The position numbers were made by a program, and so were the translations under genes. Of a DNA stretch of 64,000 nucleotides, positions 42,443 to 52,795 are shown in pieces. How positions within the stretch are numbered: position 1 is the first letter of the stretch; every line of letters begins with the position of its first letter. This stretch comes from Stygiobacter electus (lineage in GTDB: Bacteria; Bacteroidota; Ignavibacteria; Ignavibacteriales; Melioribacteraceae): assembly GCA_029210465.1 (NCBI GenBank), contig JARGDL010000001.1, positions 1 to 64,000 on the forward strand, in the 5' to 3' direction. Below the pieces are notes generated by a model, which was not told the DNA's origin, searched no databases, and saw only the letters and a list, made by a program, of their open reading frames with translations.

Positions 42443-45400
42443 TTACTTTTTCAAATTTACCTTTTCTTGTTTATTTTCTAAAATCTTTCCACTAACTTTT
42501 TTAATGTTAAGATAAAACGGAATATCATTAGTATCCCAGATTTTATTATCAGAAGCATCAACAATTTTTATCAATCCTTGCGATGAAACTCTTGTATCAG
42601 CTAATGCACCAAATACGAAATCCCATGAAAATGCACCAGTTGATTGATAATTTGTTGCTAATGTACCCCATGTAATACCATTATCTAAACTGTAATAAAT
42701 ATTAACAGAACTAACAGCATAGCTTTTCCATTCAATTAACATTGGCCATTTATCAGATGGTTTTGGATTAGTTAAATCATCTGGCGGATAAAAATCTTCT
42801 CCATTGTTTGGTCTTGTTAATCTAATTTTTTTACTTTCATGAATTGAGAATGGATTATCACTAATATCTGATGGACCACTTAAACTTGAGATTCTAATTA
42901 AGCAATTATCCGAACTATCAGGACGAACAGTTTCAGATCTTCCAGGTGCCCAAACAAAAATACCATCACTTTCTGTTGAATCGGCTCCAGGAACAGTATA
43001 CCATTTTCCACCACCATTTGTTGACCATTCAATTTTCACTTTTGATACATGTGTTGACTTCCACTTGATTTCATAAGGATGATAATTATTTAAATCACTG
43101 GTAGAAGCATTTGGTTTTGAAGCTAGCCATTGTTCATTTCCATTAGGATAAAGAATTGTAATTGTTGGTGGCGGTGTTACATAAAATGAACCACTCATTA
43201 AAGATGCGCTTCCATCTGTTGCACTAATTCTTACAACGTATGAAGTTGCATTTGGATCATATTTAAAGCTTGTTGTATATGCTCCAGTATTATCAACACT
43301 ATCAACAAGTGTGAACCAATCTGATGGTTCATTAATATTGTTTCTGTTGTATTCAATTTTAACTTTTTTAATCCCTTTTGATTCCCAACGAATTACAATA
43401 GATTCACCTGCAATAATCGAAGCACCAGAATATGGATAAGTAATTCTTGATATTTCTGGAGTTACAAGAATTGAGAATGGTGAATTGCTCTCATCATTTG
43501 GTTCACCATTTTCTGCATCACTAATTCTAACTTTACATTGAGATGAATTAATATTTGCAGGAATTTGCCAATCATAAGAACCTGTACTTGGTAAATCTTT
43601 GACAACAGAATTCCAACTTATTCCATTGTTAATTGTAAAATCAATATTGACTTTATTTATTCCTTTTGAATCCCAGGTAATTGTCTTAGTTTGTTTTTCT
43701 CTCCAAACTTCACCACCATTTGGTGAAATGATTCTTATTGTTTTTACAATTTGATTAGTTATTGTAAAATTATTAGCAGATATAGCAAATGGATTGCCAT
43801 CACTTGCATCACTAATTCTAACTTTACATTGTAAAGAATTTATACTTGGAATATTTGTCCATGTATAATAACCAATGCTTGGCGTTGATTGAACTATAGT
43901 TGCCCAATTAGCACCACCATCAGTTGTGTATTCTATTTTCACATTTGAAACATTTTCACTTGTCCAACGAATTTCTTTGCTTGTTCCAGAAGACCAAACT
44001 TCGCCACCATTTGGTGTAACAATTATAATTGAAGGTTCAGGCTGAATGCTAAAGAACGTATCACTTTCATCAGATGGAGAATTATCTTTTGCATCGCTGA
44101 TTCTTATTTTACAATTTGTAGAAGAAACAGCTGGCAACTGCGACCAAGTAAAGAAACCAGTGCTTGGTGTTGAATTTGTAATTGTATTCCAACTTATTCC
44201 ATTGTTTAAAGTGTATTCAATTTTAACATCAGAAATTCCAGATGCATCCCAAGTAATAACTTGAGTTGATCCAGCAATCCATTCTTCTCCGCCATTTGGT
44301 TTTGTAACACGAATTAATTGAGTCCCCGGATTTACAATCGTAAAATTATCATCACTGACATCGGAAGGTATTCCATCTTTAGCATCACTTATTCTAATTC
44401 TGCATTGTAATGAACTAATATTAGGAATTGAATTCCAGCTATAAGCACCAGTACTAGGTGTGCTTGCAGTAATTAAATTCCAGGTTGCACCATTATTTGT
44501 TGTATATTCAATTTTTACATTTTCAATGTTTGATGATTTCCATTTAATAGTATTTGAAGAACCAGCATACCATTCTTCATTACCATTTGGTGATAATACT
44601 GTAATTTTAGGTTCTTCAGTTACTGAAAATGTCCCATCACTTTCATCTTGTGGTGAGCCATTTTCTTTATCAGTTATTCTAATTTTATATTGGTTTGAAG
44701 GAGCAGTAAAGCTTGTTAAATATTTTCCACTTGATGGTGTTTTTTCAACAATTGTATACCAATTTGTTCCATTATTAGGTGAGAATTCAAGCATAACATT
44801 TTCAACACCTGCAGAAGACCATTTAATCGTATCAATTACACCAGCAACCCAGGTTTCACCACCGTTTGGTTTTAGTATCTTTAATTCAGCTTTTGGAGCA
44901 ATTTTAAAGTTACCGTTACTTTGATCTACAGGGTCTCCATCTGCAGCATCGCTAATTTTTATTAAACATTGAGTTGAAAAAGCATTTGGAACATTCCATT
45001 CATATGCACCAGTATTTTGATGCTGATCAATAATCGTATTCCAGGTTAAACCATTGTTTGTTGTGTATTCTAACTTAACTTTTGCAACACCAGAAGAAGT
45101 CCAAGTTATTTGTTGATTAGTTCCTGCTTGCCATTTTTCACCACCATTTGGTGATGTTATTTCAAGTGTTTGAGAAATTTGATTTGTAATTGTAAACGTG
45201 CTGTCTGAAACATCATTTGGCTCGCCATCTTTAGCATCATAAACACGAACTTTACAAAGTTGTGAATTTATATTTGGTACATTTTCCCAAACATAAAAAC
45301 CAGTCGAAGGTGTCGATTCAATTATTGTATTCCATGAAAATCCATTATTTGTTGTGTAAGCTAATTTTACACTTTCAATGTTTTCAGAAATCCATTCAAT

Positions 45401-46138
45401 TTTTCTGCTTGTCCCTGAAAGAATTTTTTCACCACCATTTGGAGATAATACTTTTAATTTAGGTTCAGGTAAAATTGTAAATATTGAACTTTCAGTTGAT
45501 ACTACTCCATCTTTAGCATCTAAAATTCTAACTTTTGCTAAAGTTGAAGGTGTATTTGGGACTGGTTCCCAGTAATAAATTCCAGTATTCTTTTTATCAA
45601 CTGCAATTAAATTCCATTTATTGCCATTATTTGTTGTGTACTCAAGTTTTACTGAATCAATTCCAGAACTAAACCATTTAATTTCTTTGGCGCTTCCAGC
45701 TTCCCATTCATCTTTTTCTTTTGGTGAAGTAATTTTCAAACTCTTATTTGAATTACGAACAATTGAAAAAACATTATCGCTTATGTCAGAATATTTATTA
45801 TCTAATGTTGCAATTATAATTCTACATTGATTTGAAATAATATTTGGGACTGGGAACCAATTATAAACACCTGTATTGCTTAGACTATCAACAACTAAAC
45901 TCCACGAAGTACCATTATCCTGACTAAATTGAATTTTGACTTTTGAAGTGCCGGTTCCACTCCATTTAATTTGATATGAAGATCCTTCAGGAATAGATTC
46001 TCCGCCATTCGGGGCAATAACTTTGATTGAAGTAACTTTTAAAGAATCAACTGGGTTAACAATTGATGTATCTTCTTTTAATTTACAAGAATATAAAACT
46101 GCTAAACTAATTATAATTGAGAGAATTGTCTTTTTCAT
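42443..46138 (-). CDS. Giant lipoprotein with 12 Ig-like repeats
   Basis: A 1231-aa protein after choosing the ATG at 46138, which gives a lipoprotein signal peptide (KKTILSIIISLAVLYSCKLKED). The rest is 12 tandem repeats of about 90-110 residues with the pattern SPNGGExWxAGT, xIxWxSxGVxxVKIEYTTNNGxxW, STPSTGxYxW, CKVRISDAxDG. These look like Ig/fibronectin-like beta modules common in secreted Ignavibacteria proteins. Repeats 1, 10, 11 and 12 are the most diverged. There is no C-terminal sorting domain; lipid anchoring probably holds it at the surface. A role in adhesion or the cell surface is inferred. Confidence 0.78.
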   Translation of the reverse strand: MKKTILSIIISLAVLYSCKLKEDTSIVNPVDSLKVTSIKVIAPNGGESIPEGSSYQIKWSGTGTSKVKIQFSQDNGTSWSLVVDSLSNTGVYNWFPVPNIISNQCRIIIATLDNKYSDISDNVFSIVRNSNKSLKITSPKEKDEWEAGSAKEIKWFSSGIDSVKLEYTTNNGNKWNLIAVDKKNTGIYYWEPVPNTPSTLAKVRILDAKDGVVSTESSIFTILPEPKLKVLSPNGGEKILSGTSRKIEWISENIESVKLAYTTNNGFSWNTIIESTPSTGFYVWENVPNINSQLCKVRVYDAKDGEPNDVSDSTFTITNQISQTLEITSPNGGEKWQAGTNQQITWTSSGVAKVKLEYTTNNGLTWNTIIDQHQNTGAYEWNVPNAFSTQCLIKISDAADGDPVDQSNGNFKIAPKAELKILKPNGGETWVAGVIDTIKWSSAGVENVMLEFSPNNGTNWYTIVEKTPSSGKYLTSFTAPSNQYKIRITDKENGSPQDESDGTFSVTEEPKITVLSPNGNEEWYAGSSNTIKWKSSNIENVKIEYTTNNGATWNLITASTPSTGAYSWNSIPNISSLQCRIRISDAKDGIPSDVSDDNFTIVNPGTQLIRVTKPNGGEEWIAGSTQVITWDASGISDVKIEYTLNNGISWNTITNSTPSTGFFTWSQLPAVSSTNCKIRISDAKDNSPSDESDTFFSIQPEPSIIIVTPNGGEVWSSGTSKEIRWTSENVSNVKIEYTTDGGANWATIVQSTPSIGYYTWTNIPSINSLQCKVRISDASDGNPFAISANNFTITNQIVKTIRIISPNGGEVWREKQTKTITWDSKGINKVNIDFTINNGISWNSVVKDLPSTGSYDWQIPANINSSQCKVRISDAENGEPNDESNSPFSILVTPEISRITYPYSGASIIAGESIVIRWESKGIKKVKIEYNRNNINEPSDWFTLVDSVDNTGAYTTSFKYDPNATSYVVRISATDGSASLMSGSFYVTPPPTITILYPNGNEQWLASKPNASTSDLNNYHPYEIKWKSTHVSKVKIEWSTNGGGKWYTVPGADSTESDGIFVWAPGRSETVRPDSSDNCLIRISSLSGPSDISDNPFSIHESKKIRLTRPNNGEDFYPPDDLTNPKPSDKWPMLIEWKSYAVSSVNIYYSLDNGITWGTLATNYQSTGAFSWDFVFGALADTRVSSQGLIKIVDASDNKIWDTNDIPFYLNIKKVSGKILENKQEKVNLKK

Positions 46139-46273
46139 ATTTTTTTCTCTTTTTAAATTAAATGGGAATACCCGAAACAAATTTAATAAAAAATATATAT
46201 TTTAATTAGCAGATATATTTCAGAAATTATGCCTAAGCTTTTTTCACAAAATTAATAATTAACCTAATTGAAT

Positions 46274-47119
46274 ATGATAATCAAAAATTTTTACATGTTA
46301 ATTTTACTTTTATTAGTATCGAATATTTCAGCTCAAAGTTTAGTTTTTAAGTATGAGTTTGGGAATTTTAATGATGCTAACAGTTTTTCTTTTAGCGCGG
46401 CTGGTTATTTTTATGTTTCTGATAGAGAGAAAAATGAAATAACAAAAATTGACACAATTGGTAATGTACCAAAAATAGTTGGGGGTTACGGTTGGAGTGA
46501 ATCTTTATTTGATAATCCAATTGATGTTTTTACAAATGTTTTAAATGTTTATGTATCAGATTACAATAATAATAGAATACAAATCTTCGATAAAGATTTG
46601 AACTTCATAACTGAAATAATAAATTCAGATAAAATTGAATTTAGATTTCCAACTTGTTCTGCAGCTTCTAATCAAGGTGATATTTTCATACTTGATTCTG
46701 ATAATAAAAGAATATTAAAATTGAATAGAAATGGTAATTTAATTCTAACTATTGGAGATATTGATGCAGGAAAGTTTCAACTCTCATCACCAAGTAAATT
46801 TTGTGTAGATAATAATTCCAATTTATATGTTATAAATAAAAACAGATTATTTGTGTTCGATCAGTTTGGAAATGGTTTGAAAATAATAGACTTAAATTTC
46901 ACACCGGAAAATATAAACTCAATTTTCAATACAATAACTATTCTTGAAAAAGATAAAATTCTTTTGGCAAAAGTTGATAATAACAATGAAATAAGTTTTT
47001 CTGGGGAAATGTTATCTTTCGATGGATTAAATGATATTAAAGATGGTTTAGTTTTTAATAATAAGCTTTATATCCTTACAAAAAGAAATATTCAAGTATT
47101 CGATTTGATAAATAGATGA
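46274..47119 (+). CDS. Secreted NHL-repeat protein
   Basis: A 281-aa protein with a signal peptide (FYMLILLLLVSNISAQ) and a six-bladed propeller-like pattern of NHL repeats (FDNPIDVFTNVLNVYVSDYNNNRIQIFD and DIFILDSDNKRILKLNRNG). The ATG at 46274 is chosen over the TTG at 46268. It is divergent from the giant lipoprotein gene and overlaps the next gene by 4 bp. It heads a four-gene plus-strand operon; the role is unknown. Confidence 0.75.
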   Translation: MIIKNFYMLILLLLVSNISAQSLVFKYEFGNFNDANSFSFSAAGYFYVSDREKNEITKIDTIGNVPKIVGGYGWSESLFDNPIDVFTNVLNVYVSDYNNNRIQIFDKDLNFITEIINSDKIEFRFPTCSAASNQGDIFILDSDNKRILKLNRNGNLILTIGDIDAGKFQLSSPSKFCVDNNSNLYVINKNRLFVFDQFGNGLKIIDLNFTPENINSIFNTITILEKDKILLAKVDNNNEISFSGEMLSFDGLNDIKDGLVFNNKLYILTKRNIQVFDLINR

Positions 47120-47577
47120 GTCTAAAGTTTAGAATAGTGATCTTTGTATTATTGACATTATGGTTATTTGGAATTTTTTATGAATGGTTTATACCAGTTG
47201 ATCATTATTTAAGCATCACTTATCCAATCATAAAAAGAACATATTCTTTAGTTTGCCATCAAGATTCGCATAAATTAATTGAGTTTAATAATCACAAAAC
47301 ATTAGTATGTTCAAGATGCACAGGGATTTATATCGGTGCATTTTTAATTTCATTAGTTTTTTTATTTAAAGTTCATTTTACATTACCAAGTTTGAAAATT
47401 TTCATTTTAGTTACTCTCATTACATTATTTGATGTATTATCAACAACATTTGGATTATATGATTATACTAAAATTATTGCATTTACTACAGGTTTGTTTT
47501 TAGGTTCAATTGCTTTTTTATATTTTTACTTCGGTATGAAACAATTTATTGATGAATTAAATAAGGATAGAATTTGA
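47116..47577 (+). CDS. DUF2085 membrane protein
   Basis: A 153-aa protein with four membrane helices and the DUF2085 signature VCHQDSH ... LVCSRCTGIYIGAF, in which Cys and His residues may bind a metal. Function is unknown in all species. The stop overlaps the next start (TTGA), indicating coupling. Confidence 0.8.
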   Translation: MSLKFRIVIFVLLTLWLFGIFYEWFIPVDHYLSITYPIIKRTYSLVCHQDSHKLIEFNNHKTLVCSRCTGIYIGAFLISLVFLFKVHFTLPSLKIFILVTLITLFDVLSTTFGLYDYTKIIAFTTGLFLGSIAFLYFYFGMKQFIDELNKDRI

Positions 47578-48080
47578 AAAAATATATTTCTCCATTTATT
47601 TGTGGTTTTGGTGCGGCAGTTTTACAAGTTGTTCCATTAATTAAAAGTTTTTCATGCTGTTTAATTATTCCTTTCGCAGCTTTTATTTCACTTTCATTGG
47701 ATCAAAAAGCTAATAAAAATTATTCAAATATTTTAATGAGTAAAGCTTTCGTTTTCGGTATCATAATTGGTTTAACTTCGGCTATTTTTAGTACTTTTTT
47801 TGACATACTTATTACAGCAATTACAAAACAAAATGATTTAATAACAACACTTCCAGAATTATATAAAATGATTGAAAATTTTCCTTTAGACCAAATGGTG
47901 AAAAAGGAAGTTATAACTTTGTTTGAAAATGTCAAAAATGATTTAATCAGCTATGGCTTTTCATGGTTTTATACAATTACAATATTTTTGAATAATGTTT
48001 TAGTAAATACAACATTTGGAGTAGTTGGTAGTTTAATAAGTGCTTCAATATTAAATAACAGAAATAAAAATTTGGAATAA
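47574..48080 (+). CDS. Hypothetical membrane protein, 168 aa
   Basis: An integral membrane protein with about four helices and a start SPFICGFGAAVLQVVPLIKSF that includes two adjacent cysteines shortly after (SCCLIIPF). The TTG start overlaps the DUF2085 stop by 4 bp. Similar DUF4199-type or unnamed membrane proteins occur in Bacteroidota, but I cannot name this family. Confidence 0.6.
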   Translation: MKKYISPFICGFGAAVLQVVPLIKSFSCCLIIPFAAFISLSLDQKANKNYSNILMSKAFVFGIIIGLTSAIFSTFFDILITAITKQNDLITTLPELYKMIENFPLDQMVKKEVITLFENVKNDLISYGFSWFYTITIFLNNVLVNTTFGVVGSLISASILNNRNKNLE

Positions 48081-48082
48081 CT

Positions 48083-48379
48083 ATGATATCAGCAGTAATA
48101 TTTGCAGGACATTTATACTTTGTAACTTATATATTCACTAAAAAATGGCAAGATGAATCACTTTCAACTGCATTTACTAATTTGGCATTAATTATAATTT
48201 TATTTGCTGTCGGATGGTCAATTACTTCTTCAATTACAAAATTATTTTTTGATGAAAAAGGTTTAGGTATTCAGTTTGATGCAGCAACAATTTCATTAAC
48301 ATTATTGACAATAATTGAATATTTCTTTTATAAATTTTATTACAAAGAAGATACTACTGAAGTCGAAAAGGAAAAGTAA
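48083..48379 (+). CDS. Hypothetical membrane protein, 98 aa
   Basis: A small protein with three predicted helices, beginning 2 bp after the previous stop and ending with a charged tail (YKEDTTEVEKEK). The 3' end overlaps the convergent tonB-like gene by 26 bp. It is the last gene of the plus-strand operon. No family recognised. Confidence 0.6.
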   Translation: MISAVIFAGHLYFVTYIFTKKWQDESLSTAFTNLALIIILFAVGWSITSSITKLFFDEKGLGIQFDAATISLTLLTIIEYFFYKFYYKEDTTEVEKEK

Positions 48380-49025
48380 TTACAACTGTTTGTTCAACTT
48401 GATGTGCTGTCGAAGGTAATGGTTCAAATCTCCACTGACGTAAAGAATTAATTGCAGCATTTTCTAATCTTGCATCAGCTTTAATTAATGGAAAGATTTT
48501 ACCAACGGTTCCATCAGGACGAATTGTAAATCTCAATTTTAAATCAATTTCTTTTGATACACCTTCAGGATATTCTGGTAAAGTATAACTTGAAATTCTA
48601 CGAATTCCTTTTCCACCAAAATCTAATTCAAAACCGAAACCGCTAGTGCCTGTCCCAGGTTGATCAGTTTCTTTCCCTTTTGTTTCACCGGAGACAATTG
48701 GTTTTACTTTATTTGGTGAAGTTTCTTCTTTTTGTTTTTTATTTGATTTTTCTAAAATGTTATTTTTATCTTCATTTTTGGCTTTTGGCAGTTCAACTTT
48801 TTTTTCTTCTTCATTCTTTTTAAGTTCAGGTTGATTTAACTCTGTACTTTCATTTTTTGAATATGAAGAAGGGCTTCCAAAACCAGTTCCAGTTCCAAAG
48901 CCAATTAAAACATATTGCTCTTTTATTTCATCTCCATTGATTTTTATAAAATAGAATAATATTGCTAACAAGAGATGTAAAATAATCGATACTGCGTAAG
49001 AGATATTTTTTGGTTCTTTCAACAT
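48354..49025 (-). CDS. TonB-like energy transducer
   Basis: A 223-aa protein: one N-terminal membrane helix (AVSIILHLLLAILFYFI), a long Lys/Glu/Pro-rich periplasm-spanning region (about 50-125), and a C-terminal TonB domain (YPEGVSKEIDLKLRFTIRPDGTV, then INSLRQWRFEPLP). It carries proton-motive energy from ExbB/ExbD to an outer-membrane protein. It is the last gene of the envelope operon, and its start overlaps the exbD stop by 1 bp. Confidence 0.85.
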   Translation of the reverse strand: MLKEPKNISYAVSIILHLLLAILFYFIKINGDEIKEQYVLIGFGTGTGFGSPSSYSKNESTELNQPELKKNEEEKKVELPKAKNEDKNNILEKSNKKQKEETSPNKVKPIVSGETKGKETDQPGTGTSGFGFELDFGGKGIRRISSYTLPEYPEGVSKEIDLKLRFTIRPDGTVGKIFPLIKADARLENAAINSLRQWRFEPLPSTAHQVEQTVVITFPFRLQ

Positions 49026-49429
49026 TAGAATGAAACTTTTTCTGTCTGTATTGTAAATTTATCTATTCCAACACCTTTAGCTTCATCAATTACTTTTATT
49101 ACTAAATCAATTTTAACAGATTGATCGGCACGAATAGTTAAATTATCAAGCTGTCCATTCAATTTTAGTTTAGAAAGTTTTCCTGCAAGAGTCATCAAAT
49201 TAACTTCTTCGTTACCCAAATAAATTCTACTTTGATCAGTTATTGTAATTGCATTATTTACAAGTTGAGTTGATTCATTGTTCTTTGCACCTGGTAATTT
49301 TACTTTCACTCCTGTTTGCAAAACAAATTGAGAAGTCAGCAAGAAAAAAATTAAAAGGAGCATGACAATATCAGTAAGAGAAGAAAAGTTAAAAGCACTA
49401 ATTGGTTTATGTCCAGTTTCAAATTTCAT
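49025..49429 (-). CDS. exbD: ExbD/TolR family protein
   Basis: A 134-aa inner-membrane protein with one helix carrying the conserved Asp (LTDIVMLLLIFFLLTSQFVLQ) and a periplasmic domain ending DEAKGVGIDKFTIQTEK. Together with ExbB it forms the proton channel of the TonB or Tol motor. It starts 6 bp after the exbB stop. Confidence 0.9.
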   Translation of the reverse strand: MKFETGHKPISAFNFSSLTDIVMLLLIFFLLTSQFVLQTGVKVKLPGAKNNESTQLVNNAITITDQSRIYLGNEEVNLMTLAGKLSKLKLNGQLDNLTIRADQSVKIDLVIKVIDEAKGVGIDKFTIQTEKVSF

Positions 49430-49435
49430 ATTAAC

Positions 49436-50083
49436 CTACTCTTCTATTTCTTCATCATCAGAAAAATCATTTTCTGTTTCATCAAGAACATCTAGGATTT
49501 CATTAGCTATTCTTTCCATTTCTAAAACATTTTTATTAACAATAGATAAAAAATAATTATAAAGAGCAAGAGCTGGAATGCCAACGATTAATCCAAAAGC
49601 AGTAGTAATTAAAGCTTCCCAAATTCCACCGGCAAGATCAGCTGGGCTTGCACTTCCTTGTAACTCTTGGATACGCATGAAAGCAGAAATCATTCCTGTA
49701 ACGGTTCCAAGAAATCCAAGCATTGGAGCGGCACCAGCAATAGTTGCTAAAGTTGATAATCCTTTTTCCATTTTACCAATTTCAATTTTACCTGCAGCTT
49801 CGATTGCCTCAGTTACTCTTTTTCTTCCAAATTTATATTTTTTTAATCCACGACGTATAATATTTGCAATAGGAGTTTTTTCTTCCAAGCAATAATTTAT
49901 TGCCCCAGCAATATCTTTCTTTTTGAGTATAGTTCTAATTTTAATAGTAAATGCAGTTACATTTACTTTAGATTTTTTTATTGATATAAATTTTTCAATT
50001 GTAATTGCAACAGCTATGATAGAACCAATTAATATTGGCCACATCATTGTACCACCTTTGAAAAACATTTCAATTAAGTTCAT
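49436..50083 (-). CDS. exbB: MotA/TolQ/ExbB proton channel protein
   Basis: A 215-aa protein with three helices and the family signature GLSTLATIAGAAPMLGFLGTVTGMISAF followed by GGIWEALITTAFGLIVGIPALALYNYF. It has an acidic C-terminal tail (ETENDFSDDEEIEE). It is the channel subunit of the ExbB/ExbD/TonB unit, 17 bp after the HU-SPOR gene. Confidence 0.92.
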   Translation of the reverse strand: MNLIEMFFKGGTMMWPILIGSIIAVAITIEKFISIKKSKVNVTAFTIKIRTILKKKDIAGAINYCLEEKTPIANIIRRGLKKYKFGRKRVTEAIEAAGKIEIGKMEKGLSTLATIAGAAPMLGFLGTVTGMISAFMRIQELQGSASPADLAGGIWEALITTAFGLIVGIPALALYNYFLSIVNKNVLEMERIANEILDVLDETENDFSDDEEIEE

Positions 50084-50100
50084 AATTTTTCCTTATAAGA

Positions 50101-52791
50101 TTAGAAATTATTCTTTTTCTTAAAATCGAGTGCTTCTTGTTCAGAGCTGAAATAACCAATTCTTACACGATACCATTTCCCACCTTTTTGTGGTAAATAG
50201 ACTTCACTTATAAATGCATTAAATCCTAAAGTGCGCAATCTGTTCATTTCAATTTCTGCTAACGATTTATTTTTCCACGATGATGTTTGGAAACTATAAT
50301 TTTTACCATCAAAGAAAACCATGTTACTCAAACGAACTTCATTTTGTGTTTTAATTTTTTCAGCTGTTTTATTCCCAATTGGGGATTTTTTTTCTTGAGT
50401 TTGATTCTTATTTAAAGCAACATTTTGTACTTCATTCTTCTTTTCAACAGGAGTTATAATTTTTGTTTCAACCTTTTTTGCATTGGGAATAAGCTGTTCA
50501 ACATTGATTTCATTTCCACTTTTTATTGGTTTCGGAGGAGTTGCAGTAATTGGGAAATCGCTATACTCGTCAATTGAAAGAGCATCAGTTGTGTTTTGTG
50601 TTTGATTTTCTGTAACCGATATATTTTGATTTGGATTAATTTCATTTTTGGGTTTTTCTGTTTTGAAGGATTGCGTGCTATTCGATTTATTATTTATTCC
50701 TTCTTTTATTTCTCCTTTATTTGACATGACAAACTTTAACACAAAGAATATTGAAACAGTTAAAACTATTGCACTTGCAAGTACAATTGATATTATCTTT
50801 AAGTAATTTTTCTTTTCAGTGGGCTTTTGAATAATTTCAACTTCAGTTTCTGAATCCTCTAATGTTTTTGTTATTGTTTTCTTTTCAATTAAGTTTTCTT
50901 GTTCTTCTGGTGAAAGAATTATTGTAATCTTTTTTGGAGGTTTTAGTAAAGGTTCAACTTCATTTTCTTTTGAAGGTCTATTTTCAACTGGTCTTTCTTC
51001 TATGAATTCATATTGAGGTGGTGGAGTTTTGAAATCTAAAATTACTTTTTCATCTTTAAATTCAATATCGTTTGTTGAACTTTTATTTTCATTCTTTGAA
51101 TCAAGAACTTCTTCAATAAAATCCTCTTTTACTTCAGGCTTTTCAAAATGTATTTCTTCTTCTTTATTTTCTACTTCTTGTTTTAGAAAACTAATTTCCC
51201 TTTCGAGTGTCTCTTCTAACTTTGTAAAAAGATCAACCTTTGTTTTTCTTAATTCAGTTGTTGGGGTATCTTCATAGTTGTCTGAAATTTCTTCTTCTAT
51301 AAGCTTGGTTTCTTTTTTAATTTCTTGAATCGTTTCTTGAGATTCTTGAAATTCTATACTTTCTAAGTTCCCTAAACCAAATTCCTCTTTTAACTCGTCA
51401 CCCCAGTTCCATTCAATTTTGTTTGAAACTGTTTCTTCAGTTGAAGAAAGTTCAACTTCATTATCAATTTCATTTTCATTAATATCAATTTTTTTAAGTT
51501 GTTCTTCCGTTAATAATTTATTTAAAACATCTGAATTATTTTCTTCATTATGGTTTTTATCAAGATTATCAATTTCGTTTTGAACAATTTGTTTTAATTC
51601 ATTTTCTTCAATATTAATAATTCCATTTTGAGGTATGAAATATTCATCAATAATAAGTTCTTTAGATGATGCAGGTGGTTCAACCTTAATTTGATTATTA
51701 ATACTTCGTTCATCATCAAGTAAGTTTGAAAGATTTAACTCATCTTCGTTAGTTTGATTTAAAGATTCACTTTCAACAACTGGTTCACTAGAAGTCTCAA
51801 TATTTGTCTCTTCTTGTTGGGATGATAAATCTATATTTTCCATTTTTATAATGCTATTATCATCGTTCTCCTTTTCTTTATTTTCAATAGCACTTTCCTC
51901 ACCTATAATTTCATTGCTGATTTTTTTCAGTTCATCGATTTGATTTTTTAACTCTTCAGCAAAAGATGAAATTTGTTTTAGTTTTTCATTGGTGTCGTTT
52001 GAATTGCTTACTTCCAAATCTGTGAGAGATGTTTCAATATTCTCTTGTTCAATTTCATTCTTTTCATCTATTTCAATTTCTTCATCGAGCAATGAATTAA
52101 TAGAAATGTCATCTGGAATCGTAATATCTAAGTTGTTAGTTTCTTCATTGATTTCCTGATTTATAATTTCATCTTGATCAACTTCATTAAAATCATTTTC
52201 AATTGTAAAATCAGTTTGTTCAAGCAATTTATCAATTAAATTTTCATTGTTTTCAATTTGATTTTTTATAACTATTTCATGCGTAGCGGAGTCATTATCA
52301 AATAAATTTTCATCATTATCTTCATATAAGAATTCATCCCAAATATTATAATTAGGGATTTGATCCGACTCCGACAATAATTCTTTTGTCCTTTCTTCAA
52401 TTGATTTCTTTAACATTTCAAAAGATATTTCAGATTCATGTTCAGTATCCTCATTAATAAGTGGCAGTAAAGGTTTACCAACTCCAATACTAAAAACTTG
52501 TGAATCAATTTCGAAATTATTTTTTGAATTGTTTTGGACGTCTAAAGTAAGGTAAAAATTTTTTGATGTAGCAGAATAATCTTCAGGTAAGCTTGCGAAA
52601 AGAATTTGTCTAGGATTGTCATCATAACTTTCTTTTAATTGGAAAAAACCAACACGTGGGACTTTCAAAGTAATACCAAAACTAAGAAATTTTGAAAGTT
52701 TCTCTAAAAATATTTCATACGCAATTTCACTTTGCGTTGATGATACTCCAAGAACTTCTGATATTCTTTTTTTTAATTCGGCTGTATTCAT
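50101..52791 (-). CDS. HU-like/SPOR-domain membrane protein
   Basis: An 896-aa protein. The N-terminus (about 1-90) resembles the HU-CCDC81-type domain (LKKRISEVLGVSSTQSEIAYEIFLEKLSKFL, then LKVPRVGFFQLKES). A very acidic, probably disordered region follows (about 110-690). One membrane helix lies near 700 (KIISIVLASAIVLTVSIFFVLKF). The C-terminal SPOR domain (about 825-896, KNYSFQTSSWKN, then KWYRVRIGYFSSEQEA) binds denuded peptidoglycan at division sites. It links a cytoplasmic HU-like domain to the cell wall. It lies between the beta-barrel and exbB genes. Confidence 0.8.
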   Translation of the reverse strand: MNTAELKKRISEVLGVSSTQSEIAYEIFLEKLSKFLSFGITLKVPRVGFFQLKESYDDNPRQILFASLPEDYSATSKNFYLTLDVQNNSKNNFEIDSQVFSIGVGKPLLPLINEDTEHESEISFEMLKKSIEERTKELLSESDQIPNYNIWDEFLYEDNDENLFDNDSATHEIVIKNQIENNENLIDKLLEQTDFTIENDFNEVDQDEIINQEINEETNNLDITIPDDISINSLLDEEIEIDEKNEIEQENIETSLTDLEVSNSNDTNEKLKQISSFAEELKNQIDELKKISNEIIGEESAIENKEKENDDNSIIKMENIDLSSQQEETNIETSSEPVVESESLNQTNEDELNLSNLLDDERSINNQIKVEPPASSKELIIDEYFIPQNGIINIEENELKQIVQNEIDNLDKNHNEENNSDVLNKLLTEEQLKKIDINENEIDNEVELSSTEETVSNKIEWNWGDELKEEFGLGNLESIEFQESQETIQEIKKETKLIEEEISDNYEDTPTTELRKTKVDLFTKLEETLEREISFLKQEVENKEEEIHFEKPEVKEDFIEEVLDSKNENKSSTNDIEFKDEKVILDFKTPPPQYEFIEERPVENRPSKENEVEPLLKPPKKITIILSPEEQENLIEKKTITKTLEDSETEVEIIQKPTEKKNYLKIISIVLASAIVLTVSIFFVLKFVMSNKGEIKEGINNKSNSTQSFKTEKPKNEINPNQNISVTENQTQNTTDALSIDEYSDFPITATPPKPIKSGNEINVEQLIPNAKKVETKIITPVEKKNEVQNVALNKNQTQEKKSPIGNKTAEKIKTQNEVRLSNMVFFDGKNYSFQTSSWKNKSLAEIEMNRLRTLGFNAFISEVYLPQKGGKWYRVRIGYFSSEQEALDFKKKNNF

Positions 52792-52795
52792 TTAT

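Noticed and set aside
42443..46138. Numerous plus-strand open frames inside the giant lipoprotein gene (44046, 44460, 45262, 45378, 45621)
   Set aside because: They are antisense to the repeated Ig-like modules, recur with the repeat period and have no ribosome-binding sites.
50101..52791. Splitting the 896-aa HU-SPOR frame into two genes
   Set aside because: The frame is continuous. The acidic middle is a low-complexity linker, and there is no internal start with a ribosome-binding site that would separate the domains.
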